Source: Vibrio renipiscarius
Lineage (GTDB): Bacteria > Pseudomonadota > Gammaproteobacteria > Enterobacterales > Vibrionaceae
Assembly (NCBI RefSeq): GCF_000827885.1
Contig: NZ_JTKH01000019.1
Coordinates: 1 to 64,000, forward strand
Length of the DNA stretch: 64,000 nucleotides
Direction: 5' to 3'
Shown: one piece after another, positions 33,694 through 44,441 of the stretch
How positions within the stretch are numbered: the stretch's first letter is position 1
How the letters are laid out: every line of letters starts with the position of its first letter
The notes under the pieces: model-generated
Databases searched by the model: none
What the model was told of the DNA's origin: nothing
The model's input: the letters and a program-made list of their open reading frames with translations, nothing else
Made by a program: the position numbers and the translations under genes

Positions 33694-35592
33694 ATGTTAT
33701 CACCGGAAGCAAAGATCAAAGTTCAGAGTTTTGGTCGTTTTCTATCAAACATGGTAATGCCAAACATCGGCGCATTCATTGCGTGGGGTTTCATTACTGC
33801 ACTCTTTATCCCTACTGGTTGGTTACCAAACGAAACGCTCGCGGCGTTAGTTGGACCAATGATCACTTACCTTCTACCGCTGTTGATCGGTTATACCGGG
33901 GGTAAAATGGTTGGCGGTGACCGCGGCGCGGTTGTGGGTGCAATCACGACCATGGGCGTCATTGTTGGCTCAGATATCCCAATGTTCATGGGCGCGATGA
34001 TCGTGGGTCCTCTCGGTGGTATCGCAATCAAGAAATTCGATGAAGCTGTTCACGGTAAGGTGAAGAGTGGCTTCGAAATGCTAGTGAACAACTTCTCTGC
34101 TGGTATTATTGGTATGATCTGCGCAATCATTGCGTTCTACCTAATCGGCCCTGCAGTTAAGGTACTTTCCAATGGTCTAGCGACTGGCGTAAACGCCATG
34201 GTTGACGCTGGCCTTCTGCCTCTAGCCTCAATTTTCGTTGAACCTGCAAAAATTCTATTCCTGAACAACGCAATCAACCACGGCATCTTCTCACCACTAG
34301 GCATTCAACAAGCAGAAGAGACTGGTCGTTCAATTTTCTTCCTAATCGAAGCGAACCCAGGTCCTGGTTTTGGTCTATTGCTCGCTTACATGGTCTTCGG
34401 TAAAGGCAGTGCAAAACAATCTGCTGCAGGCGCATCAATCATTCAATTTTTAGGTGGTATCCACGAAATCTATTTCCCATACGTACTAATGAATCCACGC
34501 CTTATTCTTGCGGTTATTGCCGGCGGTATGGCAGGTGTGTTCGTTAACGTAATGTTTAACTCGGGTCTGATTTCTCCAGCGTCACCAGGTTCAATCTTCG
34601 CCATTTTATTACTGACACCAAAAGGCGCATACCTAGGCGTTATCCTTTCGGTTGTTGCGGCAACAGCGACATCATTCATTGTTGCTTCTATCCTATTAAA
34701 AACAACCTCACAAGCGGGTGATGACGATTCTCTAGAAAAAGCGTCAGCTCAAATGAAAGACATGAAGGGTGCTTCTAAAGGTGCAACTTCCGGTGCGGAT
34801 GTAAACCTAGCAGAGATTAAAGCAATCTATGTCGCTTGTGATGCAGGTATGGGTTCAAGTGCGATGGGTGCGAGCTTGCTACGTAAAAAAGTAGAAGCGG
34901 CGGGTCTCGATATTTATGTAACCAACTATGCAATCAACAACTTGCCGACAGATTCTAAAATTGTCATCACGCACAAAGACCTAACTGACCGTGCTCATAA
35001 GACAATACCTGATGCAATGCACATCTCTCTGAGTAACTTCTTAGACAGCGGTGTGTACGACAAACTGGTCGTGCAGCTAGTCGAAGCGAAAAGTAAGGAT
35101 GCTGAAGTAAGCACGCCAGCTGCGGTAGCGCAAGCAAAGCCAGAAACGGAAAACGACACGCTGACACTGACTAGCGATGCGGTGTTCCTTGGTCTAAAAA
35201 CCACCAACAAGAACCAAGCAATCAAGTTCGCCGGCGAACAGCTCGTCAAACTCGGCAACGTAAGCCCAGAGTACATTGAAGGTATGTACGCACGTGAAGA
35301 ACTGGTTTCCACGTATCTTGGCGAATCAATCGCGGTACCACACGGCACTATCGAAGCGAAAAAATACGTACAAAAAACGGGCATCGTATTCTGTCAGTAT
35401 CCTGAAGGCATCCAGTGGGGTGAAGATGAAGACGATGTGGCGAAAATGGTCATCGGTATTGCCGCTCAAGGTGATGAGCACAACATGGTATTGATGGCTA
35501 TCACGAATTCACTTGATGACGAAGAAGCAGTGGAACGCTTACAAAACACGACGAATCCAGACGATGTTTTGACGATTCTAAACGGAAAGTAA
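33694..35592 (+). CDS. mtlA: PTS mannitol-specific enzyme IICBA
   Basis: The protein imports mannitol while phosphorylating it to mannitol-1-phosphate. The 632-aa product, counted from ATG 33694 (MLSPEAKIK), has a IIC membrane domain (about 1-345), a IIB domain with the active cysteine in YVACDAGMGSS (about 375-465) and a IIA domain with the active histidine in SIAVPHGTIEAKK (about 490-630). The chosen start matches that of the paralogue at 31472-33010; a longer frame upstream (from 33628) lacks similarity. It is first in the mtlA-mtlD-mtlR cluster, with a CRP site ahead. Confidence 0.95.
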   Translation: MLSPEAKIKVQSFGRFLSNMVMPNIGAFIAWGFITALFIPTGWLPNETLAALVGPMITYLLPLLIGYTGGKMVGGDRGAVVGAITTMGVIVGSDIPMFMGAMIVGPLGGIAIKKFDEAVHGKVKSGFEMLVNNFSAGIIGMICAIIAFYLIGPAVKVLSNGLATGVNAMVDAGLLPLASIFVEPAKILFLNNAINHGIFSPLGIQQAEETGRSIFFLIEANPGPGFGLLLAYMVFGKGSAKQSAAGASIIQFLGGIHEIYFPYVLMNPRLILAVIAGGMAGVFVNVMFNSGLISPASPGSIFAILLLTPKGAYLGVILSVVAATATSFIVASILLKTTSQAGDDDSLEKASAQMKDMKGASKGATSGADVNLAEIKAIYVACDAGMGSSAMGASLLRKKVEAAGLDIYVTNYAINNLPTDSKIVITHKDLTDRAHKTIPDAMHISLSNFLDSGVYDKLVVQLVEAKSKDAEVSTPAAVAQAKPETENDTLTLTSDAVFLGLKTTNKNQAIKFAGEQLVKLGNVSPEYIEGMYAREELVSTYLGESIAVPHGTIEAKKYVQKTGIVFCQYPEGIQWGEDEDDVAKMVIGIAAQGDEHNMVLMAITNSLDDEEAVERLQNTTNPDDVLTILNGK

Positions 35593-35621
35593 GAAGCTTT
35601 AAGTCAAGCTCCTAAGTGAAT

Positions 35622-35650
35622 GAGGCCAGTCCCCCTCTGGCCTCTTTTTT
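35622..35650 (+). terminator. Terminator between mtlA and mtlD
   Basis: GAGGCCAG and CTGGCCTC pair across a short C-rich loop, followed by six or more T. Placed between mtlA and mtlD it may limit mtlD to partial readthrough or a second promoter. Confidence 0.85.
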
Positions 35651-35732
35651 CAGCCTAGATAGTTTACGGTTTAGACATCGATTTCTGAGTCGTCACCTAT
35701 ATAGATTACATAGCTAAAAGGTCATAAACATT

Positions 35733-36881
35733 ATGAAAGCATTACATTTTGGTGCAGGTAATATCGGTCGTGGTTTCATTGGTAAGCTGCTAGCAGACGC
35801 AGGCTTTGACGTTACTTTTGCAGACGTAAACGAAACCGTTGTCAACGCTCTGATCGAACGCAAAGAATACCCAGTGAAAATTGTCGGTGAAGAGTGTGTC
35901 GTTGAAATAGTGAAGAACGTGACTGCCGTCAACTCATCAACGGATGCAGTGATTGATTGTATTGCTGAAGCCGATTTAGTGACGACCGCGGTTGGCCCAA
36001 CCGTTCTTAAGATCATCTCAAAATCGATCGCTCAAGGTATCGAAAAGCGTGCCGCGGCAGGTAACACGACACCACTGAACATCATCGCAGCCGAAAACAT
36101 GGTGCGAGGCACTAGCCAGTTAAAAGAAGCGGTACTTGAACACCTCTCTGACGAAACAAAAGCATTTGTCGAAGATCATGTGGGTTTTGTCGATTCAGCC
36201 GTAGACCGTATTGTTCCGCCGGCAGAAGCAGGTGAAACGGATCCTCTCGCGGTCACCGTTGAGACATTCAGCGAGTGGATCGTCGATAAGACTCAATTCA
36301 AAGGTAACATTCCAAACATTCCGGGAATGGAATGCACCGATAACCTAATGGCTTTCGTTGAACGTAAGCTATTTACACTCAACACTGGCCACCTCGTTAC
36401 GGCTTACTTCGGTGTGCTTGCAGGTCACGAAACCGTGAAAGACGCGATCGAAGACGAGAAAATTCGCGCACAAGTAAAAGCAACAATGGAAGAAAGTGGC
36501 GCGGTTCTTATTAAGCGTTACGATTTTGATCCAGAAGCTCATGCGGCGTACATTCAAAAAATTCTAGACCGCTTTGCAAATCCATACTTACGTGATGAAG
36601 TAGACCGTGTTGGCCGTCAGCCAATCCGCAAACTAAGCCCACAAGATCGTCTAGTGAAACCCCTCAATGGAACACTTGAGTACGGCCTTCCAAATCAACA
36701 TCTTCTTGAAGGGATCGCTGCCGCATTCCACTACAAGAACGATGATGACCCACAAGCTGTCGAACTTCAGGCAATGTTCCAAGAAAAAGGTTTTGCAGAA
36801 ACATTAGCGCATTATTCTGAACTGGATAAAGACTCAGAAGTTGTTAAACTAGCGGAAGACGCTTATTTAAAGCTTAAATAA
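35733..36881 (+). CDS. mtlD: Mannitol-1-phosphate 5-dehydrogenase
   Basis: This 382-aa NAD+-dependent enzyme converts mannitol-1-phosphate to fructose-6-phosphate, which enters glycolysis. The N-terminal [20 protein letters not shown] is the characteristic nucleotide-binding start of MtlD. Length and the [23 protein letters not shown] catalytic segments agree with the family. It lies between mtlA and mtlR, separated from each by a hairpin terminator, so its level can be set apart from theirs. Confidence 0.95.
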   Translation: MKALHFGAGNIGRGFIGKLLADAGFDVTFADVNETVVNALIERKEYPVKIVGEECVVEIVKNVTAVNSSTDAVIDCIAEADLVTTAVGPTVLKIISKSIAQGIEKRAAAGNTTPLNIIAAENMVRGTSQLKEAVLEHLSDETKAFVEDHVGFVDSAVDRIVPPAEAGETDPLAVTVETFSEWIVDKTQFKGNIPNIPGMECTDNLMAFVERKLFTLNTGHLVTAYFGVLAGHETVKDAIEDEKIRAQVKATMEESGAVLIKRYDFDPEAHAAYIQKILDRFANPYLRDEVDRVGRQPIRKLSPQDRLVKPLNGTLEYGLPNQHLLEGIAAAFHYKNDDDPQAVELQAMFQEKGFAETLAHYSELDKDSEVVKLAEDAYLKLK

Positions 36882-36893
36882 TCAAATACTAAG

Positions 36894-36916
36894 GTGCCGC
36901 TGACGCGGCACTTTTA
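36894..36916 (+). terminator. Hairpin between mtlD and mtlR
   Basis: GTGCCGC pairs with GCGGCAC around TGAC, followed by TTTTA. The next gene, mtlR, starts 22 bases later, so it must be reached by readthrough or its own promoter. Confidence 0.8.
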
Positions 36917-36937
36917 TCTTCTAGTTGCAGAATACTA

Positions 36938-37471
36938 ATGTACTCAAATCACGAATCCGAATTATTAGAAGAACTAGCCGAATCCTCCGATGCAAAGGAA
37001 TGCTTATTGTGTGCCTTTGACATACTCGAGGATATGGTCGATACACTTCTCAAACGTATTTTTCACAAAGATGATTACTCTGTGAAGTTTGTTGTCGACC
37101 CACTGCTAACTAATGATGGACCTCTTGCTGATATCAACGTGCGAACTAAACTTTTGCTGGGTTTAGGCGTCATCAGCAAAGAAGTTTACGATGATATTGC
37201 CATCTTCGTTACCCTTAAAGAATGGGTAAAAATTCAAGACGGTGATGTGGAGTTTTGGGATCAAAACGTCGTGTTTGAATTGAACAGAGTGAATGCGATT
37301 CAGCAAAAAGGCATGCCGATCGATTACTCACCAGAGCTCATTTCAGGGATGTCTGAAGATATGATCGCGATGTTTTTAAAGCGCCACTTCCATAAAGTTC
37401 GCTCTATCATCGTTCTAGCCATTCATGATATCCATCAGCAATTGTCCCAAAACAATTTGTTATCTTCCTAA
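36938..37471 (+). CDS. mtlR: Mannitol operon repressor
   Basis: The 177-aa helical protein matches MtlR: DPLLTNDGPLADINVRTKLLLGLGVIS in the centre and SGMSEDMIAMFLKRH near the C terminus. MtlR lowers mannitol operon expression when mannitol is absent; it lacks a standard helix-turn-helix and is thought to act with a partner. It follows mtlD and is paralogous to 30906-31472. Confidence 0.9.
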   Translation: MYSNHESELLEELAESSDAKECLLCAFDILEDMVDTLLKRIFHKDDYSVKFVVDPLLTNDGPLADINVRTKLLLGLGVISKEVYDDIAIFVTLKEWVKIQDGDVEFWDQNVVFELNRVNAIQQKGMPIDYSPELISGMSEDMIAMFLKRHFHKVRSIIVLAIHDIHQQLSQNNLLSS

Positions 37472-37475
37472 CGGC

Positions 37476-37910
37476 TTATTTTTGACTGCTCTCTACTTGC
37501 ATGCCCCACTGTTCGCATTCATTCAAGAGATTCAACAAAAATTGTTTCGGGTTGGCCATCTTTTCGCCCCCTTTAACCTCGGCATCAGTTATTTGCCAAA
37601 ACTGACGCGTCACAAGGTTCCTCTTATAAATAAAATCAGACATTTGATTCATTGAAAGAGGTAACGCTTCTCCGACATTGTCATTTAGAAGCAATAGAGT
37701 CTGTTTTAGTTCTGCAGTCGTACCTTGCAAAAACAGTTCAGGTGTCATGCGGCCCAGTGTATTTAACGCTTCTAACGGCTGATATTTGCATAGTGGCTGA
37801 ATGCTTCGATAGAGGAGATTATCTACTTTTTGCACCGCAATTAACGTCGCGCCTAATAAAGATAATAACTCACTATCCATATTGCACCCCATATCAGTTG
37901 TTTGTGTCAT
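37476..37910 (-). CDS. Hypothetical protein, about 134-144 aa
   Basis: A helical, cytosolic-looking protein that I do not recognise. Two starts are open: ATG 37910, or the tenth codon later (MDSELLSLLGA), which fits the start of the well-formed helix. The sequence has a leucine-rich first half (TAELKQTLLLLND) and ends with CEQWGMQVESSQK. It converges on mtlR with only 4 bases between the stops, so their transcripts probably overlap. Confidence 0.65.
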   Translation of the reverse strand: MTQTTDMGCNMDSELLSLLGATLIAVQKVDNLLYRSIQPLCKYQPLEALNTLGRMTPELFLQGTTAELKQTLLLLNDNVGEALPLSMNQMSDFIYKRNLVTRQFWQITDAEVKGGEKMANPKQFLLNLLNECEQWGMQVESSQK

Positions 37911-37954
37911 CTCTTAGACCTCAGATATTATCAATACGATTAAGTGGTTATACT

Positions 37955-38230
37955 TCATTCAAACTTCAAAAGAACATCTTCAACGTCAAACTGGTTAGCA
38001 TCAAAAACGATATAGTCGCCCTGCGCCGTTTTGACTAATTGAACATTTCCTTTGAATCCAATTTTTCCAAATTTTTCTAATAAAGCACTCTCCGCTTTAT
38101 CATAAACCACATTAAGAAAAGGCAACTGATTCGAGTGAGTAATGCCATGGGCATTAAAATCATCCATTGCTTCAGAAAAATGATCCGTATCGGTGAACTC
38201 GATTATTTGGATAACATCATTTAACAACAT
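37955..38230 (-). CDS. Hypothetical protein, 91 aa
   Basis: A small mixed alpha/beta protein with no recognised family (MLLNDVIQIIEFTDTDHFSEAM at the start, KGNVQLVKTAQGDYIVFDANQFDVED at the end). It has no signal peptide. It lies 44 bases upstream of another leftward unknown gene, so a two-gene unit is possible. Confidence 0.6.
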   Translation of the reverse strand: MLLNDVIQIIEFTDTDHFSEAMDDFNAHGITHSNQLPFLNVVYDKAESALLEKFGKIGFKGNVQLVKTAQGDYIVFDANQFDVEDVLLKFE

Positions 38231-38353
38231 ATTGTTTACACTTCCGTTTTAATATCAATTCTCAATATTACTACCGTTTGCCACACGTTATCGATATGGC
38301 ATCGCTATTTTTGCGTTGCAACGAATACGTTCAGATCAAAAACACATTCGTAT

Positions 38354-38384
38354 AAAAAACCACCTCATGAAAGAAGTGGTTTTT
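38354..38384. terminator. Terminator downstream of nagB
   Basis: AAAAACCAC pairs with GTGGTTTTT around a 12-base loop, with T and A runs either side; it ends the minus-strand nagB transcript. Confidence 0.75.
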
Positions 38385-38407
38385 AACAGCACGAAAAAGG
38401 ACTTGGC

Positions 38408-39208
38408 TTATAGACCTTTAATATTCTCAGCTTCCAACTCTAGGAAGTAGCGCTGAGTCTTAACTTTAAGCTCTTGCTGTGCTTCTTCGTCCGCAACGAT
38501 GATCGCTTTTGGATGCATTTGTAGCGCAGTGACCGTCCACATGTGGTTAACCGCGCCTTCAATCGCCGCTTGTAGTGCTTGAGCCTTATTGTGACCCAAG
38601 GTCAAAATCATGACTTCTTCAGCTTCTAGTAGCGTTGCAACACCGATCGTCAGTGCGTATTTAGGCACTTGATTGATATCGTTGTCAAAGAAACGAGAGT
38701 TTGCAATGCGAGTTTCTTCTGTTAACGTTTTGATTCGAGTACGCGAAGCAAGAGAAGAACCTGGCTCGTTAAACGCGATATGGCCATCGATGCCAATCCC
38801 GCCCATAAACAAATTAATCTTGCCGTATGAGCGAATTTTCTCTTCATACGCTGCACAATGTGCATCGATATCATCAGCTAAACCATCAAGTAGATTGATG
38901 TTTTCTTCTTTAATATCAACATGATTGAAGAAGTTATTGTACATGAAAGAACGGTAAGACTCTGGATGATTAGGATCGATGCCAACGTATTCATCCATAT
39001 TAAATGTCACGACATTTTCAAAACTCACTTCACCCGCTTTATACAACTCAATAAGCGCTTTATAGGTACTTAATGGTGTTCCACCGGTTGGCAAACCAAG
39101 GACAAATGGGCGATCAACTGAAGGATTAAACGCATTGATCTTGTTAACAATGTGTCGTGCCGCCCACTTACCAACCTGTGAAGCATTATTTAAAGGAATT
39201 AGTCTCAT
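38408..39208 (-). CDS. nagB: Glucosamine-6-phosphate deaminase
   Basis: This enzyme converts glucosamine-6-phosphate to fructose-6-phosphate and ammonia. The 266-aa sequence has the phosphate loop LPTGGTPL (39-46), the catalytic D72 in FNMDEYVG, and the D-G-H motif [16 protein letters not shown] with D141 and H143. Length equals the E. coli enzyme. It stands near glmS, which runs the opposite reaction, so both directions of amino-sugar flux are encoded side by side. An AT-rich near-palindrome at 39233-39253 just upstream resembles a NagC operator. Confidence 0.95.
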   Translation of the reverse strand: MRLIPLNNASQVGKWAARHIVNKINAFNPSVDRPFVLGLPTGGTPLSTYKALIELYKAGEVSFENVVTFNMDEYVGIDPNHPESYRSFMYNNFFNHVDIKEENINLLDGLADDIDAHCAAYEEKIRSYGKINLFMGGIGIDGHIAFNEPGSSLASRTRIKTLTEETRIANSRFFDNDINQVPKYALTIGVATLLEAEEVMILTLGHNKAQALQAAIEGAVNHMWTVTALQMHPKAIIVADEEAQQELKVKTQRYFLELEAENIKGL

Positions 39209-39743
39209 TTGTGTTCTTCCTATACAATGTGGTTAATTTTCATTGTAAAATAACTCTGCAAAACAAGCTATAAAAACAAAACAAATTCAACCTGCTTTAG
39301 ATCAAAAAACATGAAGTTATTTGATTTCATTCAAAATATAGAATCTTTATTTACATCGCGAATTAATGGTTTTACTGGTACGAAGCCGTGATCTTCTGAC
39401 TTGGGAACACGTGGTTTGAATCGCAAACGTAAGCAGGCGGGCGTGAACGATCAAATTCTCACATCAAACCACATGACTCAATGTGAATCACCCGATGCGG
39501 CATGAAATGCGCACGTGGGCAGTCATTGGGATCCAAAACTGCGGTTGATTTGTTGATTGAGACAAGGAGCACATCAAAGAGTGGTGGCTCGCTTTAGACC
39601 TGATCACGCAGACAATTCGGCCAGCCAGAAACACAAAAACCGGTTGGCTTATAATAGCCTAACCGGTTCTCGTCACTTTAAACGTTAGCGCTTCGTTCTA
39701 ACGCTTATTGCTTTCCAACACGTATGTTATGTCACTAATGACA
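39209..39743. other. Gene-free gap between nagB and glmS
   Basis: The gap contains a NagC-like AT-rich near-palindrome (39233-39253), the glmS terminator (39635-39668) and about 250 bases (39380-39630) in which I see no reading frame, RNA gene or repeat. The middle part is richer in G+C than its surroundings and could hold a small RNA or a decayed gene, but nothing supports that directly. Confidence 0.5.
39635..39668 (-). terminator. glmS terminator
   Basis: On the minus strand AACCGGTT...GGC pairs with GCC...AACCGGTT, followed by a TTTTTG run. Confidence 0.85.
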
Positions 39744-41576
39744 TCACTCAACCGTTACCGCTTTCGCTAGGTTTCTAGGCTGATCAACATCCGTTCCCTT
39801 AATTAGGGCGACATGGTATGACAATAACTGCATTGGGATGGTGTAATAGATTGGAGCGGTGATCTCACTAACATGTGGCATCGCAATGATCTTCATGGTG
39901 TCGTCCGCCTCAAATCCAGCCTCTTCATCCGCAAAGACATACAACAAGCCGCCACGCGCGCGTACTTCTTCAACGTTTGATTTCAGCTTCTCTAGCAAAT
40001 CGTTGCTTGGTGCGATAACGACGACAGGCATATCGGCATCGATCAGCGCCAAAGGACCGTGCTTAAGCTCACCCGCAGCGTAAGCTTCTGCGTGAATGTA
40101 AGAGATCTCTTTCAGTTTAAGAGACGCTTCCATCGCGATTGGGTAGAACTCACCACGACCCAAGAACAGTGTGTGGTGCTTATCAGCAAAATCAGGCGCG
40201 AGCGCTTCGATCTCTTTATCAAATGCGAGAGCTCGCTCAATAGCGGTAGGGAGCTCATGCAGCGCCTTAACGATTTCTGCTTCTTTCTCTTTATTGATGC
40301 GACCTTGTAAGCGACCAATTGACGTTACCATCATCAGCATTGCTGCGAGTTGAGTGGTGAACGCTTTCGTCGAAGCAACACCAATCTCTGTCCCTGCGCG
40401 AGTCATGAAGGCAAAATCAGATTCACGAACCAGCGAAGAACCCGCTACGTTACAGATCGTCATTGCTGACATGTAACCTTTCTCTTTTGCCAAACGAAGT
40501 GCCGCAAGCGTATCGGCGGTTTCACCAGACTGAGACAAAGTCACCAATAGGCTGTTCGGACGAACAACGAAATCACGGTAACGGAATTCAGAAGCGATCT
40601 CTACATCACAGCTTACGCCCGCTAGAGACTCAAACCAGTAACGAGCGGCCATACCTGAGTTGTAAGATGTACCACATGCGATGATCTGCACATGTTCAAC
40701 TTTGCTTAAGATCTCTTCCGCTTTAACGCCAATCGCGTTAGTGATCACTGACGTGTCAGAGATACGACCTTCCATTGTGTTGATCAGCGCGGTTGGCTGC
40801 TCAAAGATCTCTTTTTGCATGAAGTGACGGTATTGACCTTTGTCACCGGCGTCGTGTTCAGCGTTTGATTCAACGATGTCACGCTCAACACGCTCACCCA
40901 CCGCATCAAATACAGTGACGTCACGACGAGTCACCTCAGCAACATCCCCTTCTTCTAGGTACATAAAGCGACGAGTAACACTTAATAGCGCCAGTTGGTC
41001 AGAGGCTAGGAAGTTCTCACCCACACCAAAACCGATCACGATCGGGCTACCAGAACGAGCCACAACAATGCGGCTAGGATCTTTGCGATCAACCACGACC
41101 GTACCGTACGCACCGTCGAGTTGTTTGGCGGTTTTCTGCAGCGCTTCAACCAAAGAAGCTGACGTGCGGCGTTCCCACTCAACTAAGTGAGCAATCACTT
41201 CGGTATCGGTTTGAGAGGTAAACACGTAGCCACGCTCTTGCAGCAGAGCACGCAATGCTTCGTGGTTTTCGATAATGCCATTGTGTACAACCGCAATATC
41301 GCCTGACATGTGTGGGTGTGCGTTCGCTTCAGATGGCTCACCGTGTGTCGCCCAACGTGTATGAGCGATACCGGTACCGCCAATCACTTGCTGCTCTTCG
41401 ACCGCGTCCGCTAATTCTTGTACTTTCCCTAAACGGCGCACACGAGTTAGGTTGGATGCCGAATCAACGACAGCAACACCCGCTGAATCATAACCTCGGT
41501 ATTCTAAACGGCGAAGGCCTTCAACTAGAATTTCCGCCACATCTCGTTGTGCCACTGCACCTACGATTCCACACAT
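39744..41576 (-). CDS. glmS: Glutamine--fructose-6-phosphate aminotransferase
   Basis: This enzyme makes glucosamine-6-phosphate from fructose-6-phosphate and glutamine, the entry to cell-wall amino sugars. The start is placed at ATG 41576, because processing must expose the catalytic cysteine of [10 protein letters not shown]; a longer frame upstream is spurious. The 610-aa product has the glutaminase domain (about 1-240), two SIS isomerase domains (about 280-600, with [17 protein letters not shown] and the second SIS around [12 protein letters not shown]) and the C-terminal LAKAVTVE. A DeoR-type regulator gene ends 57 bases upstream on the same strand. Confidence 0.95.
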   Translation of the reverse strand: MCGIVGAVAQRDVAEILVEGLRRLEYRGYDSAGVAVVDSASNLTRVRRLGKVQELADAVEEQQVIGGTGIAHTRWATHGEPSEANAHPHMSGDIAVVHNGIIENHEALRALLQERGYVFTSQTDTEVIAHLVEWERRTSASLVEALQKTAKQLDGAYGTVVVDRKDPSRIVVARSGSPIVIGFGVGENFLASDQLALLSVTRRFMYLEEGDVAEVTRRDVTVFDAVGERVERDIVESNAEHDAGDKGQYRHFMQKEIFEQPTALINTMEGRISDTSVITNAIGVKAEEILSKVEHVQIIACGTSYNSGMAARYWFESLAGVSCDVEIASEFRYRDFVVRPNSLLVTLSQSGETADTLAALRLAKEKGYMSAMTICNVAGSSLVRESDFAFMTRAGTEIGVASTKAFTTQLAAMLMMVTSIGRLQGRINKEKEAEIVKALHELPTAIERALAFDKEIEALAPDFADKHHTLFLGRGEFYPIAMEASLKLKEISYIHAEAYAAGELKHGPLALIDADMPVVVIAPSNDLLEKLKSNVEEVRARGGLLYVFADEEAGFEADDTMKIIAMPHVSEITAPIYYTIPMQLLSYHVALIKGTDVDQPRNLAKAVTVE

Positions 41577-41633
41577 AATCATCTCCAACTCGGTTTCATT
41601 CCAAAGAGCAGCAAGCAAAGGCTCTTTTGGGTA

Positions 41634-42395
41634 TTAGGCTAAGATCACTTTTATGTTTTGTGATTCAATTAGCTGTTTGTCGTCCAATGACAAATCTTTG
41701 TTTGTCACCAATATATCGATTGCATCCCAGCTCAGTTCTAAATTGGGAATCTTACGGCCAATTTTTTCTGATTCGACCATGACGATCACTTCACGTGATA
41801 CGTCTGCCATCACTTTGCTCAGACCAACCAGTTCATTAAATGTCGTCGTGCCACGTTCAAGATCAACCCCATCTGCACCAATAAACAATTGATCAAAATC
41901 GTAAGAACGCAGCACAGTTTCAGCAACTTGCCCCTGAAATGACTCCGAGTGAGCATCCCAAGTGCCACCGGTCATGAGTAGATGCGGTTCACTCTCGAGG
42001 TCATTCAACGCGTTGGCGACATTAAGAGAGTTGGTCATGACCACCAAGCCACGCTTGTCGTTCAATTGCTGAATTAAGGCTGTCGTCGTGCTGCCACTGT
42101 CGATCACAATACGGTTGTGGTCACGAATAAGCTTTGCCGCCGCGACTGCTAGCTCCATCTTACGAATCGAAACTTTTTCGCCCATTTCATCGTTCATCAC
42201 TTCCGAAGGCAATGCAATCGCGCCTCCGTAGCGACGCAATAATTGGCCGTTCTGCTCCAATGAAGACAAGTCCTTTCTAATCGTGACCTCAGAGGTTTCA
42301 AACTTTTGCGATAACTCTTCTACGCTCACCTCACCTTTTTCATTCACTAAGTGGGAAATGGCGTGTCTTCTGATTTGAGTGTTTCGTTTCGACAT
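41634..42395 (-). CDS. DeoR-family regulator adjacent to glmS
   Basis: The 253-aa protein has an N-terminal DeoR winged helix-turn-helix (MSKRNTQIRRHAISHLVNEKGEVSVEELSQKFETSEVTIRKDLSSLEQ, about 1-48) and a C-terminal phosphosugar-sensing domain (IVIDSGSTTTALIQ, MTNSLNVANAL, FIGADGVD). DeoR regulators answer to a sugar phosphate. Its place just upstream of and in line with glmS suggests it controls glmS or amino-sugar genes in response to an amino-sugar phosphate. Confidence 0.9.
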   Translation of the reverse strand: MSKRNTQIRRHAISHLVNEKGEVSVEELSQKFETSEVTIRKDLSSLEQNGQLLRRYGGAIALPSEVMNDEMGEKVSIRKMELAVAAAKLIRDHNRIVIDSGSTTTALIQQLNDKRGLVVMTNSLNVANALNDLESEPHLLMTGGTWDAHSESFQGQVAETVLRSYDFDQLFIGADGVDLERGTTTFNELVGLSKVMADVSREVIVMVESEKIGRKIPNLELSWDAIDILVTNKDLSLDDKQLIESQNIKVILA

Positions 42396-42873
42396 CTAAT
42401 TTTTATTCTTAAGTTTCGATTTGAAAGTTATTATAGTCAAGTCGAAACTTATCCGTCCATTTATTTCGATCCAAAAAATTATTATTTAGCGATAAAACCT
42501 TGTCCTAAGACAACTCTTAAGCAGTGATATTGAAGTCATTCAGTGGTAGAATTCGCACCCGAAAAGAAAATTAATTACAGAAAAGAACGTTATTTTTTTG
42601 CAATGTAAGGGCGCTAAAGTGGCCTTAATCACAAAAAATAGTCAAAAACAGCAAAAAACTGGTGATAAAGCCATCACCACATGACTAAAAATAACGAAAA
42701 ACTTTCAGAACTGAAGCAGACCCAAATCGGACTACACTGATCTCTTTGCAGGCACAAAATGCATCCCAATCAGTCCTGCTTCAGACAAGCCGAGTGTCTA
42801 TATTTAAACGTCGACACTCATGCAATAACCGAACTTAAACTGTAACCATCTTATTTACCGGAGAGTATCTTCC
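42396..42873 (+). promoter_or_regulatory. pyk leader with two long-range stems
   Basis: In the gap before pyk, CTGAAGCAG (42711-42719) can pair with CTGCTTCAG (42776-42784), and GAGTGTC (42792-42798) with GACACTC (42813-42819), immediately before the ribosome site. No known riboswitch matches. The upstream part of the gap is AT-rich and also carries the promoter of the divergent DeoR gene. Confidence 0.5.
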
Positions 42874-44286
42874 ATGAAAAAGACCAAAATCGTATGTACG
42901 ATTGGCCCTAAAACTGAATCTGTAGAGAAGCTAACTGAACTTGTAAACGCAGGCATGAATGTTATGCGTCTTAACTTCTCTCACGGTAACTTCGCGGAGC
43001 ACGAAGCTCGCATCGTGAACTTCCGTAAAGTAATGGAAGTAACTGGCAAACAACTATCTATCCTTCTAGACACTAAAGGTCCAGAAATCCGCACGATCAA
43101 ACTAGAAGACGGCAACGACGTTGATCTAGTAGCGGGCCAAGAGTTCACTTTCACTACTGACGCAACAGTTGTTGGTAACAAAGATATCGTAGCAGTAACT
43201 TACCTTGGTTTTGCTAAAGATCTATCAGCTGGTAACACTATCCTAGTTGACGATGGTCTAATCGAGATGGAAGTTATCGCAACAACTGAAACTGAAGTTA
43301 AGTGTAAAGTTCTTAACAACGGTGCTCTAGGCGAAAACAAAGGTGTTAACCTTCCTGGCGTTTCTGTTCAACTTCCAGCTCTATCTGAAAAAGATAAGAA
43401 CGACCTTAAATTTGGTTGTGAGCAAGGCGTTGATTTCGTTGCTGCATCTTTCATCCGTAAAGCGGCTGATGTACAAGAAATCCGTGAAGTTCTAACGGCT
43501 AACGGCGGCGAGAACATCCACATCATCTCTAAAATTGAAAACCAAGAAGGCGTTGATAACTTCGACGAAATCCTTGAGCTTTCTGACGGCATCATGGTAG
43601 CTCGTGGCGACCTAGGTGTTGAAATCCCAGCTGAAGAAGTAATCTTCGCTCAGAAGATGATGATCGAGAAATGTAACCGTGCACGTAAAGTTGTTATCAC
43701 TGCAACTCAAATGCTTGATTCTATGATCAACAACCCACGTCCAACTCGCGCAGAAGCGGGTGACGTTGCGAACGCAATCATGGATGGTACTGATGCTGTA
43801 ATGCTTTCTGGCGAAACAGCTAAAGGTAAGTACCCAGTTGAAGCAGTAACGATCATGGCTCAAATCGCGAACCGTACTGATGGCGCTCTTAAAGCAGAAC
43901 TAGGTTCTCGTCTAGACAGCCCACGTCTACGTATCACTGAAGCAGTATGTAAAGGCGCGGTAGACACAGCTGAGAAACTAGCAGCTCCTCTAATCGTTGT
44001 TGCGACTGAAGGCGGCAAATCTGCTCGTTCAGTACGTAAGTACTTCCCAACTGCAAACATCCTTGCGCTAACAACTAACACTAAGACTGCTGCACAGCTA
44101 GTTCTTACTAAAGGTGTTCGCCCTGTTGTTGTTGATTCAATCAGCAACACTGATGAGTTCTACGTAAACGGTAAAGAAATCGCTCTACAATCTGGCCTAG
44201 GTAAGAAAGGCGACATCGTAGTTATGGTTTCTGGCGCTCTAGTCGCTTCAGGCACAACTAACACGGCTTCTGTACACGTTCTATAA
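42874..44286 (+). CDS. pykF: Pyruvate kinase I
   Basis: This enzyme makes pyruvate and ATP from phosphoenolpyruvate, the last step of glycolysis. The 470-aa protein has the standard barrel start [16 protein letters not shown], the DTKGPEIRT segment of the B domain border, [28 protein letters not shown] and the ATQMLDSM segment. Codon use is strongly biased to the favoured set of highly expressed Vibrio genes. A clear terminator follows. Confidence 0.96.
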   Translation: MKKTKIVCTIGPKTESVEKLTELVNAGMNVMRLNFSHGNFAEHEARIVNFRKVMEVTGKQLSILLDTKGPEIRTIKLEDGNDVDLVAGQEFTFTTDATVVGNKDIVAVTYLGFAKDLSAGNTILVDDGLIEMEVIATTETEVKCKVLNNGALGENKGVNLPGVSVQLPALSEKDKNDLKFGCEQGVDFVAASFIRKAADVQEIREVLTANGGENIHIISKIENQEGVDNFDEILELSDGIMVARGDLGVEIPAEEVIFAQKMMIEKCNRARKVVITATQMLDSMINNPRPTRAEAGDVANAIMDGTDAVMLSGETAKGKYPVEAVTIMAQIANRTDGALKAELGSRLDSPRLRITEAVCKGAVDTAEKLAAPLIVVATEGGKSARSVRKYFPTANILALTTNTKTAAQLVLTKGVRPVVVDSISNTDEFYVNGKEIALQSGLGKKGDIVVMVSGALVASGTTNTASVHVL

Positions 44287-44314
44287 TTAGACGCTAACAG
44301 AAAACAAGATACGA

Positions 44315-44339
44315 AAGAGGGCTTAGGCCCTCTTTTTTT
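44315..44339 (+). terminator. pyk terminator
   Basis: AGAGGGC-TTAG-GCCCTCT followed by a run of seven T. Confidence 0.92.
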
Positions 44340-44384
44340 GTCGCTAGCAATTCTTTGCGGTGATGAATTTGCCCAATCTTGAAT

Positions 44385-44413
44385 AAAAAAAGAGCAGGCA
44401 TTATGCCCACTCT
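44385..44413 (-). terminator. Terminator of the SIMPL-domain gene
   Basis: On the minus strand AGAGTGGGCA pairs, with one mismatch, with TGCCTGCTCT around TAA, followed by T7. Confidence 0.8.
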
Positions 44414-44441
44414 CTCTTGTCTACCCTGTCGTAGAAATCCG

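Noticed and set aside
39380-39630. Small RNA or pseudogene between nagB and glmS
   Set aside because: No hairpin plus T-run on the plus strand except the glmS terminator, and no reading frame with recognisable similarity.
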